Shown here piece by piece: positions 57,865 through 64,000 of a stretch of 64,000 bases of DNA. Source of the DNA: Salsuginibacillus kocurii DSM 18087 (GTDB lineage Bacteria; Bacillota; Bacilli; Bacillales; Marinococcaceae); contig NZ_KB898624.1 in NCBI RefSeq assembly GCF_000377705.1, positions 404,738 through 468,737 of the forward strand. Direction: 5' to 3'. Positions within the stretch are counted from its first letter, which is position 1. Each line of letters starts with the position of its first letter. The notes under the pieces are model-generated. The model saw only the letters and a list, made by a program, of their open reading frames with translations, was not told the DNA's origin and did no database searches. The position numbers and the translations under genes are program-made.

Positions 57865-58527
57865 TTATTCATAAATCCTTGCTACTTGGAGAATGTGATC
57901 AAATGCTTCAAGTTCATTTAATACCTCATCTTCTACTACTTCATCTGTTTCAATAACCATTAAGGCTTCCTGCCCTTTTTCCTTTCTCGACATTTCCATC
58001 TGGCCGATATTAACCCCTTGTGCTGCAAGGGTATTTGCCACATGAGCAATCGTACCTTGACGATCATGATGGACCACAAAAAGAGCTGGATAATGACCGG
58101 ATAATTTCAATTGAAATCCATTTAATTCGGTGATTTCAATTTTTCCTCCTCCGATCGATACCCCTGTAATCTCCATCGTTTCTTCTTGTTCTTGTAATTT
58201 TAATTGTACGGTATTCGGGTGTTCAGTTACTAGATCTTCTTCGTGAAAGTAGATTCGAACCCCTTTTTCTTTTGCAATTTCTTTTGACTTAGGAAGCCTT
58301 TCATCATATGTATCATAGTCCAATAACCCACCAACAATTGCAACATCGGTGCCGTGACCTCGGTATGTTTGTGCAAAAGAACCGTAAAAATGAACGTCTG
58401 CCCGTTTCGGCTCTTTGCCAAACAATAAACGTGCTAAGCGGCCAATTCTAGCAGCCCCGGCGGTATGAGAACTGGACGGACCGATCATCACCGGTCCGAT
58501 AATATCAAACACGCTGCGATATTTCAT
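57865..58527 (-). CDS. sdaAB: L-serine dehydratase beta subunit
   Basis: 220 residues from ATG 58527 (AAAGGGGAT upstream). N-terminal IGPSSSHTAGA substrate loop and a C-terminal ACT domain (about 148-218, LFVVHHDRQGTIAHVANTLA). A cre-like site lies 149 bases upstream of the start. Confidence 0.95.
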   Translation of the reverse strand: MKYRSVFDIIGPVMIGPSSSHTAGAARIGRLARLLFGKEPKRADVHFYGSFAQTYRGHGTDVAIVGGLLDYDTYDERLPKSKEIAKEKGVRIYFHEEDLVTEHPNTVQLKLQEQEETMEITGVSIGGGKIEITELNGFQLKLSGHYPALFVVHHDRQGTIAHVANTLAAQGVNIGQMEMSRKEKGQEALMVIETDEVVEDEVLNELEAFDHILQVARIYE

Positions 58528-58675
58528 GTTCAATCCCCTTTCAACAAAGTTGGCTTGGTGTCATGTGGTAAATCTCCCTTACGTAGAAGGCAGCAAATAA
58601 AATCATCTCCATTTAGATAAGCAGAAACTCCAATGAGAGAGTGTTACTATTTATGGTACAGAACAGATAAACAAA

Positions 58676-58690
58676 AGACAGCGCTTTCAT
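58676..58690 (-). promoter_or_regulatory. Candidate cre (CcpA) site upstream of sdaAB
   Basis: ATGAAAGCGCTGTCT on the minus strand fits WTGNAANCGNWWNCW with one mismatch. Serine deamination being under carbon control is plausible; inference only. Confidence 0.45.
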
Positions 58691-58791
58691 TCTTTTTTTA
58701 CATCGTTCTCTACTATCGTATTGAAACATGTAAAAAACCATGGAACCCCTGAAGAAAGAGGTTTAACCTAAGTCTTAATTACAAAGAGAAG

Positions 58792-58813
58792 CCCGTCGCT
58801 TTCTCGACGACGG
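58792..58813 (-). terminator. Terminator after degV
   Basis: CCCGTCG pairs with CGACGGG around an eight-base loop; the minus strand continues CTTCTCTTT. Ends the yloU-fakA-degV transcript. Confidence 0.7.
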
Positions 58814-58822
58814 GTAAAGTGA

Positions 58823-59698
58823 TCAGTTGTTTTTGGCAGGAGCCACCGCAATAGCAAGTGCCCCAGGACCGACATGCGCCCCGATAACAGGACCGATACT
58901 GCTTTTCATAACAGACACTACCTCAACATTTTCTTTTGCTGTCGCAAGCACAGAATCTGCCTGTTCAAAAACTTCAGCATGCGAAATAGCCGTTTCTACT
59001 GGCTGAGTCCCATACTTTTCCCGTAATATCTCGCCAAGGCGCTGCAACGCTTTCTTTCTGCCCCGCACCTTTTCCAGTGGGTAGACCTCTCCGTCAGCTG
59101 TTAATGAGAGAATCGGCTTCATTTTCAGCAATGAACCTAACAAAGCAGACGCCTTTCCAATTCTTCCGTTTTTTTGCAAGAACTCTAAGGTATCGACGAT
59201 AAAATAAACCTCTGTTTTCTCAAGCAGTTCTTGAAGGCGCTCTTCACAAGTTGACGGTGAAACGCCAGCCTGCACCATTTGGGCTAATTCCTTGACAATA
59301 ATCCCAACCGCGCAGCTAGCCCGTTTTGTATCTACTACTTTTATGTCTAATCCTTCTTCAGATAACTGGTCTGCAGCAATTTGAGCCGCTTGATAGGTCC
59401 CGCTTAGCTGACTTGATAAATGGAGCGATACCAATTTAGTGCCCGCTTCAGATTCTTCATGGAGTTTTCGATATACTGTTTCAAATTCGTGGGGCGAAGG
59501 CTGGGAGGTGGTTGGCATTTGGTCGGCCTCTCTCAGCTTCTCATAAAACTCCTCAGGCATTAAGTTAATTCTGTCATAGAAGGTCTCCTCTTGGCCAAAA
59601 ATCACCTTTAAAGGTACGACCGTAATGTCTAGCTCTTTGACGAGTTCCTCTGGAAGGTCCGCCGTACTATCGGTTATGATTTTCCATTTTGTCGCCAT
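58823..59698 (-). CDS. DegV family fatty-acid-binding protein (FakB-like)
   Basis: 291 residues. DSTADLPEELV near the N-terminus, TSQPSPHEF and a C-terminal GPVIGAHVGPGALAIA are DegV signatures. FakB proteins present fatty acid to the FakA kinase, encoded 30 bases upstream. The start of this gene follows fakA directly, supporting a joint function. Confidence 0.93.
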   Translation of the reverse strand: MATKWKIITDSTADLPEELVKELDITVVPLKVIFGQEETFYDRINLMPEEFYEKLREADQMPTTSQPSPHEFETVYRKLHEESEAGTKLVSLHLSSQLSGTYQAAQIAADQLSEEGLDIKVVDTKRASCAVGIIVKELAQMVQAGVSPSTCEERLQELLEKTEVYFIVDTLEFLQKNGRIGKASALLGSLLKMKPILSLTADGEVYPLEKVRGRKKALQRLGEILREKYGTQPVETAISHAEVFEQADSVLATAKENVEVVSVMKSSIGPVIGAHVGPGALAIAVAPAKNN

Positions 59699-59727
59699 AA
59701 ATCAACAACCTTCTCCCTTCCTCTGGC

Positions 59728-61422
59728 CTACTCGCTTGCCAGGATATAATCATAAAGTGGTTGTTTGCCTGCATGCACTTCCACTTCTACGTCGTCATAT
59801 TCTTTCTCAATATAATCAACCAGATAAGAAGTATTCTCTTCCTTGGCATCAGCGCCAGTCAGGATGGTTACGATTTCTGTGTCTTCTTGAACCATTGCTT
59901 GGACTAAACGCTCGGCTACATCAGTTACTGATTGCCCAGAGGAAACAATTTCACTTTCACAAATTCCCATAAAGTCGCCTTCTTTAATGGAATGCCCTTC
60001 AATCGTTGTATCACGGACAGCATGGGTCACTTGGCCAGTTGTTACGAGCGTTAAGCCTTCCTTCATTGCCTCTTCATTCTCTGCTGTTGTGCGTTCAGGT
60101 TCAAATGCAAACATAGCAGCTAAACCTTGCGGAACAGATTTCGTGGCGATCACTTGCACTTGTTGTTCACTAACCTCTGCTGCTTGTTCAGCCGCCATTA
60201 CAATATTCCCATTGTTCGGTAAAACGAAAACTTGTTCAGCATTTGTTTCTTGAATAGCCCGGACAATATCTTCAGTACTTGGATTCATTGTTTGGCCGCC
60301 TTCGATTACCACGTCCGCTCCCAGGCCTTTAAATAAATCGTAAATACCGTCTCCCATGGCAACGGTGACTACGGCAAAAGGTTTTTGTTCCTTCACTTGC
60401 TCCGCCTTTTCAGCGACTGGAGAAGGCTTGGCCGCTGGCGCCGCTTTCTCACCAGTTAAAGCAGAGTGCTGTTCCCGCATATTTTCGATCTTGATGTTAA
60501 CAAGTTCGCCGAAACGCTGAGAAAGCGAAAGGATCTCTCCTGGTTCTTCGGCATGGATATGTATTTTCAGTAAATCCTCATCACTTACGACCAAGAGCGA
60601 GTCTCCGTATTGGCCCAATTCTTCACGAAAGCCTTCTTCGTTATATGGATGTTGCTCTAATTTGCTATCTTCAAAACGAACCATCACTTCCGTGCAGTAA
60701 CCAAATTCAATGTCTTCAGCTGACAACTGGCTTTGAGCATTCTGGTGATGAGTTAACTGAACATGTTCATCCATAGACAATTGACTAGAGGCTTCAGTAA
60801 CTTCTTCTCCACGTGCGGCAGCTAACATTCCTTCATATACATGAACCAGCCCTTGACCTCCTGAATCTACGACCCCAACTTCCTTTAATACCGGAAGTAG
60901 ATCAGGAGTGCGTTCCAACGAAGCATTAGCTTCGGCTACCACAGCATGTAACATTTCTTTGATCGAGGTCTCTTTTTTTGCTGCTTTTTTTGCTGCCTTG
61001 GCAGCATCTTTAGCTACGGTTAAAATCGTACCCTCGACTGGTTTCATAACTGCTTGATAAGCCGTATCCACACTGGTTTCAAACGCTTTAGCCAGCTGCT
61101 TGCTATCCAGCTCATTTGCATCTGCAAGCGGTTTGGAAAACCCCCGGAACAACTGCGATAGTATTACACCGGAGTTGCCACGGGCCCCCATTAAAAGACC
61201 TTTTGAAAACGACTTTGCTACTTGGCCTGCATTGGCAGAATGCAGCTGCTGTATTTCTTTCACGCCAGAAACTACCGTCAAATTCATATTGGTCCCCGTG
61301 TCTCCATCCGGTACCGGAAATACATTTAGTGCATCTACTCTATCAACATTATTCCCGAGGTTATTCGCCCCTTGAATAAACATGCTGCGCAACATGCTGC
61401 CATCTACTGTTGTCTCTGTCAC
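59728..61422 (-). CDS. fakA: Fatty acid kinase FakA (YloV, DAK2 domain)
   Basis: Phosphorylates fatty acid held by FakB to acyl-phosphate for the PlsX/PlsY route. 564 residues. DAK2 nucleotide site VPDGDTGTNMNLTV (about 36-49) and GARGNSGVILSQLFRG, then a DegV-like C-terminal half. Between yloU and degV. Confidence 0.95.
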   Translation of the reverse strand: MTETTVDGSMLRSMFIQGANNLGNNVDRVDALNVFPVPDGDTGTNMNLTVVSGVKEIQQLHSANAGQVAKSFSKGLLMGARGNSGVILSQLFRGFSKPLADANELDSKQLAKAFETSVDTAYQAVMKPVEGTILTVAKDAAKAAKKAAKKETSIKEMLHAVVAEANASLERTPDLLPVLKEVGVVDSGGQGLVHVYEGMLAAARGEEVTEASSQLSMDEHVQLTHHQNAQSQLSAEDIEFGYCTEVMVRFEDSKLEQHPYNEEGFREELGQYGDSLLVVSDEDLLKIHIHAEEPGEILSLSQRFGELVNIKIENMREQHSALTGEKAAPAAKPSPVAEKAEQVKEQKPFAVVTVAMGDGIYDLFKGLGADVVIEGGQTMNPSTEDIVRAIQETNAEQVFVLPNNGNIVMAAEQAAEVSEQQVQVIATKSVPQGLAAMFAFEPERTTAENEEAMKEGLTLVTTGQVTHAVRDTTIEGHSIKEGDFMGICESEIVSSGQSVTDVAERLVQAMVQEDTEIVTILTGADAKEENTSYLVDYIEKEYDDVEVEVHAGKQPLYDYILASE

Positions 61423-61454
61423 TTCTTCTCCTCCTTAAATCTTGCGTGCATTGG

Positions 61455-61817
61455 TTATGTGTTAACCACACGCACGCCTTGAACAAAAATATTAACCGAC
61501 TCAACGGTTAGTCCCAACATTTGTTCTAGCTGATATTTCACTTTTGTTTGGACATTGTAGGCCACTTCAGAAATTTTTGTGCCGTAACTGACTACAATAT
61601 ACATATCAATATGCAGATCATCTTCTATTTCTCGAATTACCACACCACGAGAAAAGTTTTCTTTCCCGAGAAGTTCGGTCAGACCGTCTTTAATTTGTTT
61701 TTGTGAAGCCATCCCAACAATCCCGTAACAATCTATGGCTGCTCCACCTGCAATTGTGGCAACAACTTCACGAGAAACATCAATGGATCCTAGCTGCGAA
61801 TTCATTTCAATGGCCAT
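61455..61817 (-). CDS. Asp23/Gls24 family envelope protein YloU
   Basis: 120 residues from ATG 61817 (AGGAGGATGG upstream). SREVVATIAGGAAIDCYGIVG and LHIDMYIVVSYGTKISEVA are family motifs. In other Firmicutes such proteins link to envelope homeostasis. First gene of the fakA-degV group. Confidence 0.93.
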   Translation of the reverse strand: MAIEMNSQLGSIDVSREVVATIAGGAAIDCYGIVGMASQKQIKDGLTELLGKENFSRGVVIREIEDDLHIDMYIVVSYGTKISEVAYNVQTKVKYQLEQMLGLTVESVNIFVQGVRVVNT

Positions 61818-61858
61818 AACCATCCTCCTTTTAATTTAAAAGCATACCAACTAAGGTT

Positions 61859-61886
61859 ATTTTACTACACCTCTTTCATTTTTCAA
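61859..61886 (-). promoter_or_regulatory. Promoter of yloU
   Basis: TTGAAA (61881-61886), 16-base spacer, TAAAAT (61859-61864). Back to back with the rpmB promoter. Confidence 0.6.
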
Positions 61887-61927
61887 AGAACGCCTGTTAC
61901 AATCCTTCTATATATTAAAACAATGAG

Positions 61928-61956
61928 TTGCTAATGCGCTTCTCGTATGCTAGTAT
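61928..61956 (+). promoter_or_regulatory. Promoter of rpmB
   Basis: TTGCTA (61928-61933), 17-base spacer, TAGTAT (61951-61956) with a TGC extended -10. Confidence 0.6.
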
Positions 61957-62003
61957 TGTTCAGTATGGTACTAAGTGTTTTAAGTGATAGGGAGGTGCTA
62001 CGT

Positions 62004-62192
62004 ATGGCCCGTAAATGCTACGTGACCGGTAGAGGTCCAAAATCTGGAAACAACCGTTCCCACGCTAACAACGCTACAAAACGCCGCTGGGGATCGAACG
62101 TTCAAAAGGTTCGTATTCTTGTTAATGGAAAACCAAAGCGCGTATATGTTTCTGCAAAAGCGCTTAAAGCCGGTAAAGTTCAACGTGTTTAA
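62004..62192 (+). CDS. rpmB: 50S ribosomal protein L28
   Basis: 62 residues from ATG 62004 (GGGAGGTG upstream). [20 protein letters not shown] is the L28 N-terminus. Its last 29 bases overlap, in antisense, the end of the transposase frame. No native terminator is left before the IS end 12 bases away. Confidence 0.98.
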   Translation: MARKCYVTGRGPKSGNNRSHANNATKRRWGSNVQKVRILVNGKPKRVYVSAKALKAGKVQRV

Positions 62193-63876
62193 TTGATAAA
62201 CACAGGGGCTGTCCCAAAAGCCTTTGAAAAGTATTAAAAAATCCGTTGTGATGGTTATTCATCACAACGGATTTTTTAGTATTATCCTTATGATAATGAT
62301 AGAGGTTGTCCACCTCCTTTTGTTTTAGGAGGTTATGGGCTATGGCTGCCAACCCAAACTCTACGTTGACCTTGTCTAGGCCGCGAAGAGAAAAGCGGCG
62401 CAACGACCTATTGCCCTTGATATGGCCGAACACGCTTTCGACCTCTACTTTACGCAACTTATAGGTCTCAGCGCCTTCTTCCGTACCAAGGGCTTCTCTC
62501 GCTTTTTTCTTTTTCGCTTCATACAGCGGATTATAATGAATCTGCCGATTCCCTTTTGCTTTCGTACAAGCTGACTTGACCGGGCAATTACTGCAATCTT
62601 CCGCCTCGTAAATCCGAAATTGACGTCGGTAGCCATACGTATCCGTTCGATGTTTTTTGTATCGAAAGGTTACCTTTTGATTATTCGGGCAAATAAAGTA
62701 ATCTCCTTTATCATCATAGGTCCAGTTTTGTACATGATAAGGATTTTTCTTAAAACTGCGTTTCTTCTCTTTTCGCCACATATTATAGGGAACGAGGAGA
62801 TCGATGTCCTGATCATCGGCATATACATAATTACTCTCATTTCCATAACCAGCGTCCGCAACAACTTGCTCAGGGAAGGGCAGTGCTCGGTTTTTCAGCA
62901 TTTTCATATGCGGTTGAAAGCAGCGAGCGTCCGTTGGACGTTGGTGAATCGAGTACCCCAGAATAAATTGATTTTCCGTACCAGCTTGAACGTTATAACC
63001 CGGCTTGAGCTGCCCATTTTTCATATGATCTTCCTTCATGCGCATAAATGTCGCATCACGGTCTGTCTTTGAGAAACTATTACGGTCTCCAAATGTGGCA
63101 AAATGATCTTCGTACTTTTGGAGCCGCGGCAAATAATCTGATGTCATGGATTTATGCATCCGCCGTAAGGTGCGAAGCTCTTCTTTCTTTACTTTTTTCT
63201 CTTCAGGATCGGCAGCTGATTCAACAGCCTGTTCCGCTTTGCCTAACTGCTCTTCCACTTGATGGACCGCCTCTTGAAGTTGTTCTGAGGTTATGCGAGC
63301 CGAAGGTTCTTCCGAAGGGGAACAGGTGGCTTCATCTTGACGGATCGTGTCTTCAATATGAGCGAAAAGGGTTTTTAGTTTGTCTTGGAGCTTTGCTTCA
63401 TAACGCTCAGAAGCCTTTCGCCATACAAATGAATACCGGTTGGCATTCGCCTCGATTTTCGTCCCATCGAGAAAATAATGTTCCATAGTGATATACTCTT
63501 GGTCTAAGAGAAGTTGGATTAATTGGGTGAAAAGGGGCTCAATCAAGTCTTGCATGCGTTCGGAACGAAAGCGGTTGATGGTTCGAAAATTCGGTACTTG
63601 CTGGGCAGCTAACCACATCATCGGCAGGTTTTCTTCAAGGGCTTTTTGAATGTCACGACAGGAATACCATTTTTGCGTGTAGGCATACAAAACAATTTTC
63701 GTCATCATTTTTGGGTGATAAGAAGGGCGGCCTCCGCCCTCATAAGCGGCATAGAACAACTGCTCATCCACCTGTTCAATCATGTCATGCACCACACGTG
63801 ACACATGATTTTCTGGAATCAAATCACTAAAATCCATTGGTAGAACGAGTTGTCCCATGGTATAATCTTTAAACAT
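62164..63876 (-). CDS. IS1182-family DDE transposase
   Basis: 570 residues as an open frame; intact. N-terminal InsH-like domain (about 1-160), catalytic Asp in [16 protein letters not shown], second Asp in [13 protein letters not shown], Glu in [16 protein letters not shown], and a Cys cluster ([12 protein letters not shown]). ATG 63876 has an AAAGGATG Shine-Dalgarno placed inside a 15-bp hairpin arm. No stop codon occurs before the IS end, so the last roughly 14 residues come from host DNA. Confidence 0.95.
   Translation of the reverse strand: MFKDYTMGQLVLPMDFSDLIPENHVSRVVHDMIEQVDEQLFYAAYEGGGRPSYHPKMMTKIVLYAYTQKWYSCRDIQKALEENLPMMWLAAQQVPNFRTINRFRSERMQDLIEPLFTQLIQLLLDQEYITMEHYFLDGTKIEANANRYSFVWRKASERYEAKLQDKLKTLFAHIEDTIRQDEATCSPSEEPSARITSEQLQEAVHQVEEQLGKAEQAVESAADPEEKKVKKEELRTLRRMHKSMTSDYLPRLQKYEDHFATFGDRNSFSKTDRDATFMRMKEDHMKNGQLKPGYNVQAGTENQFILGYSIHQRPTDARCFQPHMKMLKNRALPFPEQVVADAGYGNESNYVYADDQDIDLLVPYNMWRKEKKRSFKKNPYHVQNWTYDDKGDYFICPNNQKVTFRYKKHRTDTYGYRRQFRIYEAEDCSNCPVKSACTKAKGNRQIHYNPLYEAKKKKAREALGTEEGAETYKLRKVEVESVFGHIKGNRSLRRFSLRGLDKVNVEFGLAAIAHNLLKQKEVDNLYHYHKDNTKKSVVMNNHHNGFFNTFQRLLGQPLCLSIKHVELYRL
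62204..62220. repeat. IS left terminal inverted repeat
   Basis: 17 bases, exact reverse complement of 63982-63998. It is translated as part of the transposase tail (LLGQPL). Confidence 0.9.
62236..62277. terminator. Perfect 18-bp palindrome, bidirectional terminator in the transposase 3' end
   Basis: 62236-62253 pairs with 62260-62277, loop of six, with A6 and T6 at the ends. It codes for transposase residues [12 protein letters not shown] on the minus strand and lies 43 bases after the rpmB stop on the plus strand. Confidence 0.85.
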
Positions 63877-63940
63877 AAGAGATCATCCTTTCTAGTGGTT
63901 GGTGTGGTTACTTTCCATTTTAGCAAAAGGATGATCTCTT
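63877..63940 (-). promoter_or_regulatory. Hairpin covering the transposase Shine-Dalgarno
   Basis: Perfect 15-bp inverted repeat (63877-63891 with 63926-63940), 34-base loop, ending one base before the ATG. The arm next to the ATG contains AAAGGATG. Confidence 0.8.
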
Positions 63941-63981
63941 TTTTAGTATTTTAAATTGGAATAAAAAGGTAAGGGGCTGCC

Positions 63982-63998
63982 CTTTTGGGACAGCCCCT
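63982..63998. repeat. IS right terminal inverted repeat with subterminal fold-back
   Basis: 17 bases matching the left repeat. Its outer part also pairs with 63971-63979 to form a 9-bp stem extended by CCC/GGG, followed on the minus strand by ACCTTTTT. Confidence 0.9.
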
Positions 63999-64000
63999 TC

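Larger units (their letters stand above)
58528..58822 (-). other. Gap between degV and sdaAB
   Basis: 295 bases. Contains the degV terminator and a cre-like site. No ORF, T-box or riboswitch-like structure was recognised. Confidence 0.7.
62204..63998 (-). mobile_element. IS1182-family insertion sequence, complete
   Basis: About 1.8 kb, bounded by perfect 17-bp inverted repeats (62204-62220 and 63982-63998, beginning AGGGGCTGTCCCAAAAG). One transposase gene. Target duplication cannot be checked because the window ends two bases beyond. It separates rpmB from whatever follows. Confidence 0.93.

Noticed and set aside
58528..58822. Riboswitch or T-box ahead of sdaAB
   Set aside because: No T-box sequence, specifier stem or antiterminator was seen.
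1..64000. Defence island, prophage, secondary-metabolite cluster or CRISPR array
   Set aside because: Every long gene is assigned to conserved housekeeping, flagellar or IS families; no repeats with regular spacing were seen.

Overview
The window is a low-GC Firmicute chromosome segment from a Bacillaceae-type bacterium. The gene order follows the Bacillus subtilis rpmB-to-sigD region almost gene for gene. Many products carry acidic tails or linkers (FliO, FliY, FlgD, MotE, FliF), which would fit a salt- or alkali-adapted member, but the genus cannot be named from sequence alone. No tRNA, rRNA or CRISPR array was seen. All genes are on the minus strand except rpmB and one small DUF1128 gene, so transcription runs from high to low coordinates.

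From the right: an IS1182-type insertion sequence (62204-63998) sits 12 bases downstream of rpmB. Then come yloU, fakA, a DegV/FakB protein, sdaAB, sdaAA and recG, followed by the fatty-acid/phospholipid block fapR-plsX-fabD-fabG-acpP with a FapR operator. Next are rnc, smc, ftsY, ylxM, ffh, rpsP, khpA, ylqD, rimM, trmD, rplS, rbgA and rnhB. The DUF1128 gene and two structured non-coding gaps interrupt the acpP-rnc-smc stretch. A FliK-like/FlhB-tail-like pair precedes sucCD, dprA, topA, trmFO, xerC, hslV, hslU and codY.

From 24734 down to 1 runs the fla/che operon: flgB, flgC, fliE to fliK, flgD, flgE, swrD, fliL, fliM, fliY, cheY, the export genes fliO-P-Q-R-flhB-flhA, flhF, flhG, cheB, cheC, cheD, a small membrane protein and sigD, which is cut by the window edge. 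It encodes the basal body, hook, C-ring, export gate, placement GTPases, chemotaxis adaptation proteins and the flagellar sigma factor.

Departures from the standard layout: (i) cheA and cheW are missing between cheB and cheC, where a promoter-like sequence stands instead; (ii) sigD has no ATG, GTG or TTG near its expected start and lies in frame with the preceding membrane-protein gene, separated by one TAG and four sense codons; (iii) swrD has its Shine-Dalgarno far from its ATG with a GC-rich hairpin between; (iv) the transposase frame runs out of the IS into rpmB antisense; (v) long inverted repeats occupy the smc-rnc and rnc-acpP gaps. I found no unknown multi-gene system; the novelty here is in gene starts, gaps and regulatory structure.
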